Part shown: in pieces, positions 1 to 12,800 of the stretch
How positions within the stretch are numbered: the stretch's first letter is position 1
Layout of the letters: every line of letters starts with the position of its first letter
Translations under genes and position numbers: made by a program
From: Girardinichthys multiradiatus
Lineage: Eukaryota; Chordata; Actinopteri; Cyprinodontiformes; Goodeidae
Assembly (NCBI RefSeq): GCF_021462225.1
Contig: NC_061803.1
Coordinates: 37,222,174-37,286,173, forward strand
Length of the DNA stretch: 64,000 nucleotides
Reading direction: 5' to 3'
Notes under the pieces: model-generated
The model's input: the letters and a program-made list of their open reading frames with translations, nothing else
The model's database searches: none
What the model was told of the DNA's origin: nothing

Positions 1-667
1 GTTGGAGCAGAAGTTCAGAGGTGCGGGGGATCAGAGTCTGCGGCTTTAGTCAGCGCTAACCAATAGGGAAACGTCTTACAGCGTTCGTCTTTAGGCCCCG
101 CCCAGGATGTTCATGTTTCCAGAACTCAAAATTCGTTGAGTTCAACCCAAAACAGAGAGCGTCAAAACCAAAAAAGCGAGACTCGTAACCAAAGATTTTT
201 GACCTGTGCAAATAAAAGTTTATGTTTTGCAAATAACTTTTTTCTCTTTGTGAGAAAAAACTCTGAAGGTTTTGATCACAACTTAATATTTTTTGATTGA
301 GATTAGTTTTTTTTGATTGAATATTATTTTTTTGATTGAAATTAGTTTTTTTTTATTGAGATTAGTTTTTTGTTTGATTGAATAATATTGAGACAAATTT
401 AACTCCATAAACAGGAGGATGATTAATGCTTCCGTCAGTGTGCGTGGGGGAGATCTGTGGGATAGAGCATCATTGAACATTTCAAGCAGGAGTTTTGAAA
501 GTTTATCTGCAAACTTTAGTCCCTTTAAAATACAGTAATCAACAAAATGTATACAGGTACCATCTTACGATCAGTACACAGGCCTTTCCAAATCAACACT
601 GTTGCAAACACTGTTACATGATACAAAGGTGTTCAGTTTCTATGTAAACAGGTCAATGGCCACATAC
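1..667. other. Last tmem94 intron (partial)
   Basis: Lies 3' of the exon whose donor is at 667. The final exon coding the short C-terminal tail was looked for on the minus strand and is not here. The only structure seen is the T-rich imperfect repeat listed separately. Confidence 0.6.
283..390. repeat. Imperfect T-rich tandem repeat
   Basis: Four to five diverged copies of a roughly 20-nt unit of the form TTTTTTGATTGAgATTAG. The small minus-strand reading frame here (repeating KKLISIKK) is only this repeat translated. Confidence 0.7.
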
Positions 668-838
668 CGTATCTCATGTAGTTTCACCACTTCATTGACC
701 ACTACTACCAGCAATGGGGACAAAGAAGCCAGGAGCCACACCTCAAGTGGTATGTTGGCCAGACTGAAGGTCAGACGGCTGCTCTGGTCACGCCACAGCT
801 GGTAATCCACCGTAGCCTGAACACCATGGCCCACCAAT
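668..838 (-). CDS. tmem94: tmem94 exon (penultimate coding; last in window)
   Basis: 171 nt, acceptor CAG at 841-839, donor GT at 667-666, phase 2 at its 3' end. Encodes a C-terminal hydrophobic segment ([18 protein letters not shown]) followed by KLHEIR, a conserved TMEM94 ending that continues into the missing last exon. Confidence 0.95.
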
Positions 839-3800
839 CTGATAAGAAGTGAGTGTAGGTAAGGAAATTATCTCTGAGTACTGGTCAGTAGAAATCTGTA
901 TATGACAGACATGATTTCACACAACTATGAGCAGGATGACTTACACAACAGGGACAGTGAGGCACCACCAGGTGTTGTTGAAGGGACTCTTCCTGAACAG
1001 AGGCTGTGAGCGGTGAACGTAACTCAGGGAAATTACCACTGAAAACGTTCCAACAACAACAATATAAGAGACGGTCTGATTCTAAAAGTCACAAAGAACA
1101 TGACACATTAACTGTTGTTCATGCTGCACCTGTGTGTAGCACAAGAAAACCAGCCATGAGCTTCTGGGTCAGCAACAGCCCGTTGGACAGCTCACTGAAC
1201 CAATGAAGAGCCACTGGTGACGAGCTACAAACACATTTACAAAGTTCTTTCAACACATGGAGGAAATCGCACTTCTATATTACTTATTTCTTAAAATCTG
1301 CAAACAACCCCAGGTGTTGAGGTGCTTGTTGATGGATCATCTCCCTTTACGTGCCTGGGTGTTAATATAGAGCTGCAGGTGATTATGGTATTATTACTCA
1401 GCGTCATGTTTGTGCCAGCAGGGCACACTGACTGCAGGGTGAAGCCAAACACCAGAAGGTATGCACACACAGTGAGGCCAAATTTTAAAAGGAAGCAGCC
1501 CAAAAAGTAGTTCTGAGTCTGAAACAACAAGAGAACAAGAAAACAGTCAGGTTCAGTGGAATTCAGTAGAGTTTCAGTCAGCAATCACATATAACCACGA
1601 GGAAGGAAAACTGAACTATGGTGAACCAACAAACAGACACAGTAGAGCTTCTAGGAAATGGAGAAAGGCCATAACAGAACATCTAGTTGTGACATAGAGA
1701 TCACAGATAACCTAAGTGTTAACAGATTGGGCCGGGCCTTGTTAATTTCAGTACTGGAACCCTGAAGGATTCAACACTGCTCCCTGAGCTTTTTTCAACT
1801 CCTTTAAGTGAGTTTTCTTAAAATGGCTCTTTAATGATACATTGAGACAAACTATTGGAATTCAGACACCTACAACCATGAAGAGGAGGGATTTTGACCC
1901 TATAGGAACAATGTGTCATGCACAGGTGACACATACGTATTTAGAAATTACTATGGGAACCAAGTTGTAACACATATAACTGACAGGGACCCTGACTAAC
2001 ACAGTTAAACCTAAATCTGTGTTGTTTTGGTTTATATGCTAAATAAATTATAATTCTAAATACTCAAATTAGTATAGTATAGAACAATCTGATAAAGCAA
2101 AACTGCAGGGTCTAAAGTAGTTATATAGGCCTCAGCATCTAAATTAAAAACAAGAGTATGACCGAATTTGCCCAGAGGAGGTCTTGCTTAGGAGATGTAT
2201 GCATCCCTGACATTTGATTAAAACAAATCCAGCGTTTTATTTTTCTCTGGTAGAGCAGCTGACAAACAATTAAAATGTTAGAAGAGTAGCAGAGAGGGAG
2301 ACATTATAAAATCACCAGGGTAATACCAAAAATACATTGGGGTGTTGTGTTTGTAGCTTAGCAGCGACTGAGCTGATGACATCACATGCAATGTTGGCAC
2401 CTGAACACCATCTGTTGTTGGCAAGTACCGCTAGTCTGCCTCCTTTGCTTTGCTGGTCCTCTTTAAATCTCTGTTTGCTCATATAGTCAGAAAGTCTGGC
2501 ATAAAAAATATCCAAAAGTAAAAAAGTATCAGCAAAAATCCTTCTAGCTGCACACCATCCAAAACCAGAGGGAATAATCATCAAAAAAAGGATGTTCCAG
2601 CCAGCAAAAGGAGGAATAGAGGTTTTTAAAACAGAATGATTCAAAATCCAAGTAACAGAGCTACATATGCTTCTAACTTGAGCAGCACAATTCTAGAACA
2701 TATAGAGAATTGTACCCCTTTCCTGGAAAAAGAAACATAACTTTGTTTATTTCAGCAAATATAAACTGAAATTCCCACATGACTACCCTTGATTTTTGTT
2801 TTAGTCTACTGCATTTCTACAAAGCTAACTGGCAGCTCATCCTACCTTCTTTGGGATTGAATCCAGGTTCTTCCCTGTGGCAACTGTCATAACTAAAGTG
2901 TCTGGTGGCTTCCCCAACAGTGACACACTGCCAAAACAATTTAAATAGTAAAATAAATGACAGAAAATTGGTGCAAATTGGTAATTCATTAGCTCCCAAT
3001 ATGTGGAGTTGGTGTGTACCTAAGTAAAGGGTAGCTGAAGCAGGACATCCAGAGGATATCAGTGGTGTTCATGGGAGGAGGAAGCTGAGCGAGACAGGCC
3101 AAGAACTAAAACAAAAAGCACAACAATAGACTTCATTTAGACACAAAAGATTGTTTATGTTTGAATCCTGCAAACAATATTCCTGCTGTTTGCTGTCATA
3201 CCTGAAGAATAACCAGACAGAGTTGGCACTGCAGCAGGAAGAGAAAGCACTTGCGTATACTAGACGTTGTGTGTCGTGCCTAGAAAATAATTTAGCAAAA
3301 TTAGAGTCAATATAAATTTCAGGTCTGTATTTGACTCACTGTCTGGTGATGGCCTGAATGTGACAAACCTGCTCTACAAGTTTGATCAAGCTAACGCTGT
3401 TTCCTTGGTGGAAAGCGACAGAGCAGCCCAGGCTGTTCAGCTGTCCTGCCAGTCTCAAAGGAGAGAGTCCTTCAGCATCTCCATTAAATCCTCCTCCTGT
3501 GGCATAGCCAAAGGTCTCCCATGAACACTGAGATGGATACAGAGGGTCCAGCCCAATACTGTGGAGCCAACAGATCGAAAACATAGCAACAGTTCCATCA
3601 GCCTCAACTGCTTCTGCAGATGTAATGGAAATTATTCTGGTATCTTTAGCTTCAGAAACATGGTGAAAAATGTTTTCACATGTGGAGAATTAACACGATC
3701 GCTATACCTGAGATCACTTTGCAGAAAAAGGCGGCTATTGCGGAAATTGGCAGAGCTTCCCAGACAGCAGGTCACCTCCCTGTTCTCCTGCATGATCTTC

Positions 3801-6800
3801 ATCATCTCACACATGGCTACAGAGAAGAAAGTAAAACAGTCCAAAATTTGCACTGAGCCATTTTCTCAAGAGACAACACTTCAAATGTTTAGTTTATCCC
3901 AGGGTCTGAGTGGGCCTTCATTACTCATGGTAAGACATGCACCTCATCTTTAATTGTCTGCACTCAACACTCCTACATTTGTGTTTCCCTTCCCAAACAT
4001 TTTTGTTTGTCTCAGTGTACCTCAGTGATATATACTATATACATAACAGGGAGATCCAGAAATCAGTGTTTAAAAGCTTAAAACCTCATCTTTGTAATCA
4101 GTCTTGTTTCCTCCACAGTTTTACAAACCTGTGCCTCTCCATGTCTGTTGATGTAAGTGGTAGAGTGAGGTGTCCTTCAAAAGGTGACTGAACTCACAGA
4201 CAGTTATTTTACAAGTTATTACGTTTCTGTAAAAACCACAAACTGAAAAACAAAAAGAACAACAAAAACCAAACGGCTCATTATTCAGCTACCTTCTTTA
4301 CTATGAGCAAGTTGTTGTGGCGGGTATATGGGGCTCTTTATCTGATTCTATTGAAGAAATTGAAGAATTAAGTTCGAGTGCTAATAAATGTAAATTATTT
4401 TGACAGCTGCTGCCAGAAAAGTTGAAACCTGCCTCCAGCAGGAATCAGGTCCTTGACACCTATAAGAGCCATAAGAGGTGCAGACAAATTCATAAATCAA
4501 ATGCAAACTTTTTTTTCTCTTCACTCTAACCCCCAAATAAAAACTCCACTTACATAAAAGTTAGTGTCGGCTGAACATGGTGATATCGAACCTAGGTCAA
4601 GGGCGCAATTTCCGGGGGGGTTAGGGGGATTATGACCCCCCCCAAAAATCTGATCAAGTCAATATGACCACCCAATGTAATAACATCACTCCGCTTTACA
4701 AATAAATAATGCATAAATAACTTGTTGATTTTCTTTTATTTTCATTTGCCAGCAAAATAACATCATCATCTGGTAATGTAACCCCCCTCCTCCTCCTCCC
4801 AAAAACTTGGTATCACCCAACCCGCTTTACCCATCAAGCATTCAGTTTGTTGTAATTTTGATTAAGTTGCTGGTAAGAGTGGTAGTAGTCTCAAAAAAGG
4901 GTGACAGACAACAATTTTTCACTGTTGATCGACAACAACACCTTGTAAAAAGAGCGAAAATACAAATGAGGTAAATATATAGATGAATTCTTCAGTTAGC
5001 TTTCTCTATGCTGCTCGCACACGCGTGTACACGCAGATACACTGAATGCCGGTGTATGTAGACTAGCTTCAAAGTACAGTGGTACCCAGGAGTCTTGTTA
5101 GGCCTGTCACCTGGACCTCTAGGGCTGAAGCTCCAAATGTTTCCATGAAAGAAGACATTTAGTAGTTTATGTCTGTTCAAAAGATGCATTAAGCCCCAAA
5201 ATGACAGACTTCACTTTTTTTCTTTTTACCGTGTCCTGTCCAGCAGAGTAGCACTCAGAATTGTTGTCTGAGTGCCAATAAAAAGCCCAACAGATTTACT
5301 TTCACAAGTGGAGCATTACAGCTAACGCTTTAAAGCTCTGCTTGATATTCATAAAAATAAACTTTATTAGAAACTGCTTTGGAATTATTTCAACTGTTAC
5401 AGACACGGAGACACAAATGGAAAGGAAAAAAAAGAAAAAGGGGAGAGAAGGAGAATAGAATGGAGGAAAGAAAGAAGGATGAAGAGAAATACAAGATAAC
5501 ACCCTGCTTGCTTCTACACCTTCGGAAAATGTTCGTATTACCAGCCTTTTTACCGAAAGGTGCACGGCACTTATGAATGCAAGATGTATTTAGTGGTAAA
5601 TTAGTTTTAGTCTGTGAGGCAGACACCCAGTGTACTTTTAAGGCTAGGCTTAAAACTTTCATTTTTGATAAAGCTTATAGTTAGAGTGGTGTGATGGAAA
5701 TTCTTTTAAAAACATTCCACAGTTTATGACCTTTGGTTTACCTCACTCCCCTGAACCTCTGTGTTATTGGAGAAAGCTGTAAAAGTCATTATCAGAAGTT
5801 TAATGGTTAAGGCCATTTTTCAGGGTGATGCCTTTGGGAGAGTAGATGGTTGTTCCTAGGTAACCTTGTCACCTTTGAACCCGAGAAGGGTCTAGGGTTG
5901 TAAAACACAGACTCTTTGCAGTTGAGATAACACTGTCCTGTTCTGGTATAAATACTGTGTGTAAATAGCGTTCGGGGCTCTGTTCAACTGACTTGCTTGG
6001 TGACAGAGTCATTCAAACGCTGAATGCCTTTGAATAAAACAAGACAAAGTCCGGATTTTCTCTCTTCTTGTGAGTCAACTTCTCTCCACTTTGATAAGAA
6101 AATTCCACAACAATTTTAGCGTCACGAACAGGATCTAACGTGCCAGAGGAGACCGCAGGAGGGGACACGGACGCCTGGCCAGCCTGGAGACGTTGTCCTC
6201 AGTCCACCTCCATATTACGGTAGTGGAGTCCGGGTGCCCGCCTGCGGCTTCTGGCTGATTGGATACGAACTAATTGTCTACAAATATATCTGGGTGAGAA
6301 GTTGCTCTGTATGATATAATGTATATTTGTTTTTACACATTAACCATCATCTCCTAATTAATTAATTAGGTTCTGGAGTTGCGAGAGGGAGGACATCAGC
6401 TGAGTGCCACGTTACCCTGTAGAGGTAAATAGGGAGGTTGTTATTGGAAACAATAACAAAAAGCAGAACACAGGGTTTTGCGGGTGGTTTTTTGCAATTT
6501 TCTACACCTCATAAAGGAGAAAAGCCAGTCGGCAGACGTGCCGCTGAACGGGTAAAAAGAAAAAATGGGTTCCGGAACCTCAAAGGCATTATGGGTATGT
6601 ATCTCCTTCTCCAGACTCTGCGATTTATAAAATAATGAAAGAAAAAGGTGGAGATGATTGTGTTACATGTGCTTTAATTTGGGAGGACGGGACCCTGGAT
6701 CTGGCTGTCACTTGCATTGAAGAGGGGTCTCTTAAGGAGCGTGAGGTTTCACAAACACACACACAGTTGCATGATGATACTGATTCACATAGGTTGCTTA

Positions 6801-9800
6801 CAGAGGCCATATTACACTTAGAAGGTGCCTCCGTAGTTTTACCAGGCACGTATCTCCATACACAGAACCCTGCTTTTAAAAGAATGCCTATGTTTTCTAT
6901 GATGGATGAAGAAATTTATTTTGTTGTAGATTCAGGAGCGACACACTCTGTTTTATCAGCTAAATGTATCAAAGAGCAGCCAAAATTGAGTGGTCGTTAT
7001 GTTCATTCTGTCTCTGCTTCAGGTGAAACAGTTAGGGAAAGTTTTTCGGTTCCTCTAAAGTGTTCCACTCCACAGGGAGTGCAGTTAAAACATTCTTTTT
7101 TGGTGTCTCCTTTGTGTCCTTTAAATTTGATGGGTAAAGATTTGATGTGCAGATTAAATATTGCTATTATTTCAAACCCTGATGGACTGACAGTTCACAC
7201 TCAGAAAGACTTTGACTATGACTACATTGCAGTACATTGGGCCCCAGATCAACCCTTATATGCATATGAGTGGAAGCTTCCAGTTGGTCCTGTACCTCAA
7301 CATTTTGTCACATTGGCAGTAAATGCTGTGGCACCTGGTTGTGATTTAATGAGTGCAGATGATCTGCATTGTACTTCACATGTATCTGAAGGACCTGATT
7401 TTGATTATGAGGACAGTTGGTACAAAATTACAAATGAGAGAGTGCACCTCTCTGACATGTACTGGAATGATCACATAGCAGCTTTATCTGTGACTTTGAC
7501 CTCTGAACAGCTGCATTTTTTTCAAGTTTCTGGTTCGGTGCCGCATGTATCATTGGCCAAGTCTGAAAATATGGAATGGAAGGATGTGGGGTTTTTTTGT
7601 TAGACACTGTCTCCTAGCCACGAATTGGAGGGAGACAGATGTCCCATATGTGTTTGCGTCTCCTTCTCAAAATGCTTTTAAAAGACATTGTCCCACTGTT
7701 GTTTCCTGTAGTCGTACAGTGCAACTGATTTCACATTCACATCTGTTTTTAGCTACGGCTTCTTCTGCGGATGCAGATCTTGAGGAGCTGCCTGATTCAT
7801 TGTGGGCTGCTCACAAATATGATGTTGGTCTTATTACAGATTGTGAGCCAGTTGTTGTTACTCCTAAATCAAACTACAGGCCATGTCAGAAACAATACTT
7901 ATTGAAGAAGGAAGCTTTGGAGGGAATTCGTCCTGTTTTTGATTCCCTCCTTAAAGCTGGGGTAATTGTACCCTGTCCAAATTCACCTGTGAGAACACCG
8001 TTGTTCCCTGTAAAAAACAATTAGGCCCCCTGGAGAGCCTGACGAATGGAGATTTCTCATGGACCTTCAGGCTGCCAACCAGTCTGTTGTGGCCCGTGCA
8101 CCATCAGTTCCGAACCCTTCTACGATTCTGTCACAAATTCCACCAGAAGCTAAATATTTTTCAGTGATAGACCTGGCAAATGCATTTTTTTTCTGTCCCT
8201 GTACACAAGGACAGTCAGTATTGGTTTGCTTTTGAGTTGGATGGGAAGCCATATTGTTTTACTCGTCTTTGTCAGGGCTACACAGAGAGTCCAACTATTT
8301 TTAACACAGCTCTGAAGGACTCTTTGGCTGATTTGACTCTGTCTCCTGGAACTGTCCTTACACAGTATGTTGATGATTTATTATTATCAGCAGGATCAGC
8401 GGATCAGTGTAGGAAAGACACCTTGAAACTGCTCCTTGAAACTGCTTCAACATCTTCATAAAAAGGGTCACAAAGTTTCACGATCTAAAATGCAGTTTGT
8501 ACAGGAAGAAGTGACATTTCTTGGTCATGTTCTCTCACATAAAAACAGAAAACTGTCCCCTCAACGCATTGAAGCAGTTCTGAAAATCCCAAAACCTGTC
8601 ACCAAGAAACAAATGATGTCATTTTTGGGTATGACAGGTTATTGCAGAGCTCACATTCTGAATTACTCTGAGCTGGAAGCGCCTTTGGCCAGTTTAATAT
8701 ATGGGCGGAGCTTGGCAGCTGCAGACAAAATTGAATGGACAGATGAGGCAGAACTGGCTTTCATTGATTTAAAAACAGCCGTCTTCTGCGCCTGCATTGG
8801 CTTTACCAAACTCTGACAATTTATTCAAATGGTGGATGGAAAATCTGGTTTCATGTCATCTGTGTTGTTGCAATCTCATGGTGATCAATTGCGACCTGTG
8901 GCTTATTATTCCAGTAAGCTTGATCCAGTTGCAGCTGGGCTGCCAGGTTGTTTGCGAGCTGTTGCTGCAGCTGAGAAAGCCGTGTTGGCATCACGTGACG
9001 TTGTTGGATATAATCCATTGACAGTTTTTGTTCCACATTCTGTTTCCATCATCCTCCTGGAACAAAATACGTCTCATCTATCAGCAGCAAGGTGGCTGAG
9101 GTATTCTTCAATATTATTGGACATGCCCAACATTACAATTAAACGTTGTAACACTTTAAATCCAGCCACACTACTGCCTACTGAGGAGGATGGTGAAAGT
9201 CATGACTGCGCAGCTGTCTTAAATGTTGTTTGTACCCCTCGTCCTGACTTGCAAGACACCCCTTTGACTAACCCTGATCTTATCTTGTATGTAGATGGGT
9301 CTTCCTCCCGTTCTGCAGTAGGTCTGAACCAAGTAGGGTTTGCAGTGTGCTCTGACTCAGCTGTTTTGCGCTCAGGTCCTTTGCCAGCGCATTACTCAGC
9401 TCAAACAGCTGAATTAATTGCTTTGACTGAAGCTTGCAAGTTGGCAGAAGGAAAGACTGTGACTATTTACACAGACTCAAGATATTGTTTCGGAGTGGTG
9501 CATGATTTCGGGGCCTTGTGGAAACATCGCTCCTTTTTGAAATCAGATGGAAAACCTATCTTGAATACTAAACAAGTGTCTGATCTTTTGGATGCTATTA
9601 TGTTACCCGCACGTTTGGCTGTGGTTAAGTGTGCTGCGCACACAGGACAGTCTGATTTTGTTTCTAGGGGTAATGCAGCCGCAGACTCGGCAGCAAAAAC
9701 TGCAGCTTTGAGGCCTTTCTCCTCAAATGAATCTTTTCTTTCTCTGACTGATCCGCAAGCTGTCACTGTTCCTGAAATGCAATCTTTTGCTACTTCACAG

Positions 9801-12800
9801 GAAAAAGAAAAATGGCGAAGAGCTGGGTGTATCTTTAACAGCAGTTCTGGCTGGCATGTTTCTGATGGTAGACCATGCCTGCCTAAACATTTTTTGTCCC
9901 TGGTTTGCTAAATGGACGCATGGATTGGATCATGTGTCCAAAGGGGGAATGCTGGATATGGTTAAAAAATATTGGTATACAAATGGGTTTTCAGTGGTAG
10001 CTGAAAATTATTGTAAAAGATGTTTGTTCTGTGCTTCTCACAACCCCTCGAGGGTTCCTGCACCATCACAGGCGGCACATCCACCTCCACGCTTCTCATT
10101 TCAGCATTTGATGATGGATTTCATTGAGTTGACACCTGCTGAAGGGAAGAAATATTGTTTAGTGGTCGTGGACATGTTTTCTAAATATGTTGAAGCGTTT
10201 CCAACGAAACACGCAGACAGCAGTGCTGTAGCGAAGTCTTTGTTGACAGAGATTCGTCCCTGCTGGGGAATCCCAGAGGTGACTTCCAGTGATAACGGGA
10301 CACATTTTGTTAACAAAGCTTTGCAAGAAATTAGTAAGCTTCTAGGTTTCCAGTTGAAGACACATTGTGCTTACCACCCACAATCAGGTGGAGCAGTAGA
10401 ACGAGAAAATGGAACAATAAAAAATAAGTTGGCTAAATGCTGTGAAGAAACAGGTTTGTCCTGGCCAAAAGCTCTCCCTCTGGTTCTTATGTATATGCGG
10501 ATGAGGAATAGATCCAGAGCTAATTTGAGTCCTTTTGAAATCCTTTTTGGGAGACCTGCAAATACAGGGGGAAGACCGAGTACTAACCTAAGCACACTAA
10601 CAACTGCTCATTTTGAACATTCCATGTTGGAATATTGTAAGGTTCTGTTACGTTCTCTCTCTCTCTCTCATCAGACGGTGAAAGCTGCCTTACCCCCAGT
10701 AGCTGACAGACCCCTGCACCAGTTCCAGCCAGGACAGTGGGTGCTGATTAGAGATACCAGGAGACGTCACTGGAGAGACAAGCGGTGGAGAGGTCCGTTT
10801 CAAATTCTGCTGGTGACTCACACTGCTGTAGAGGTCCAGGAACGTGACACCTGGGTCCATTTTACGCACTGCAAGGTGTTCACTGGAACACCACCTGAGC
10901 AGCATCCTGGTTCTGAACCTCCTACCAATGACCGCCCACCTGTACCAGACTGGTAACAGGGCAGCTTGAAGCGCAGAAGCCACTCAGGAGAGGCAGCAGG
11001 ATTTTTGTTTTTTTTTAAGTTGTTTATAATTTGTTTTCTTTGAGAAAAAACTGTTTGCTTTCTGTACCAGAAGAAAGGACATTCCACTTCAAGGTCACGA
11101 TGCAGTTAAATGGAAGATGGTCTGTTCTGATGCTAATGATTGGTATTGCAAGTATTTTTATAACTCTTGTGTTCATTTGGGAAAAGGTACAGCAAAGACA
11201 ATGTAAGGCTAATTTGAGGAATTGTGTTAATAATACTGATTCTGAGCTGATTCGAAGAGAGATTCATCACTTTTCTGACTACTATGATCATGCTGATAAT
11301 GTCTGGTGGCAACTAATGCATCAAACCGTGAGGAAGATAAGAAATGATAGTTGCTATGTTTGTTGTTTGATTCCACATGCTATTAATGATTAACCATTTT
11401 TGGTACCAGTTCCTATTGATACTGCTTATACTCTAGCTACTTTCTTTCCAGATAACCGGTTGGTGGAGGTAATTTTTCCTTGGGTGAGGAATTATACTGT
11501 AAGAAAAAGCAGAAATGTTAGTAAATTTTCTAGTGAGACTAATTTAACGTGTGCGTCTACAGGAACTCTTTATAGATTTCGGGGTAATAGAAATCCGATT
11601 AAAGATCCAGATATTTGTATTGCTCAGGAGGAAAGCACACCTTATTTCCTTGGAAAGACGGAGGGTTGTAAAACTATTATACCAGTTTCATGTGCCTTGA
11701 CCCACATTAATACATCTAGACCTTGTCCTGTCAGGTCTGATCCTTATACTATTTCAGAATCTTTGGCTCCAGATCCTTTTGTGTTAACTCTTAATCTTAC
11801 AGCCTTACCAAATGGAAGTCAATTGTATGGCATGGCAAGTAAATTAACCAGGGTTCTTGTTACTTTTCCTAGTAGAGATGGGTACTCGTGTCCTAAGAAT
11901 ATGGTTTGGATGTGTGGAAACAGATCATATCTGTATCTGCCTGCTAATTGGTCTGGAGTATGTTATCTAGCTCACTTACTACCTACGGTCACGACTTATG
12001 ATTCAATCAGCCCATTATTAGAGAGGAAGACAATGCTCAAACGGCAAAAGAGAGCTAGGATCCCACATTGGAAAGGGATTTTGGGTACAATTTTTCCTAG
12101 TTATGGTGCTGCTAACGCTGCCCATAGGATTAATGAGTTGTCAGTTGAGTTAGAAAATCTTACTGCTTTATCTGAGGAAGGTTTCACTGTTCTAACTACG
12201 GAGCAGCAGGCTATAAGAACTATGAGTTTGCAAAATAGAATGGCTTTGGATTATCTGTTAGCTGAGAGGGGTGGTGTTTGTCATTTAATTGGGGAACAAT
12301 GTTGCACTTTTATTTCTGATGTGTCTAATAACATGACAAGTATTCATGATAAGTTTGAGGACTTGCTGACGACCCAACGGAAGGAAAATATGAGTTCCTC
12401 TTGGAATCCTTGGTCTTGGTTCTTTACTGGTGGATGGACATCTTGGTTAGTAAAGATTGGAGTGATTCTTTTATGTTTCTTTTTGATTTTGATGTTTCTT
12501 TCGTGTTGTATTATTCCAATGGTTAGGGGAATGGTAATGAGACTGATACATTTTTCCATGTTACCTGTTAATAAGGATGTGAACTTAATTTCTGTTTGTC
12601 ATGATTGTGATGATTCTGCATTTGAGGTGACAGATGGTATGGATACCGATGGATTTTATGTTGCTTAAGATGATTTAATGATGTGCTAACTCTAAAGTGT
12701 TTGGGGAGTTATTACTGATGTTCAGCATTTTAGTGGTATACATGGAGTTTTGGGGTTTTTTTTTTTTTTTTGCGGTGTTCTTATTTTTTCAGTTTTGTTT

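Larger units (their letters stand above)
5690..6112 (+). repeat. 5' LTR of the provirus
   Basis: 423 bp from TGTGATGG to CCACAACA. Contains a TATA box at 5947-5954 and an AATAAA signal at 6033-6038. It matches the 3' LTR almost throughout. Differences are five substitutions and 5 nt fewer just after AATAAA. Confidence 0.95.

Noticed and set aside
2312..2644. 110-codon minus-strand open frame in a tmem94 intron
   Set aside because: No domain, no fitting splice sites, and not part of TMEM94.
3336..3368. Extension of the tmem94 exon to a GTGAGT donor at 3339
   Set aside because: That donor would put the next exon (ARH...IRKCFLFLL) out of frame; the GTTTGT donor after 3369 keeps frame and homology.
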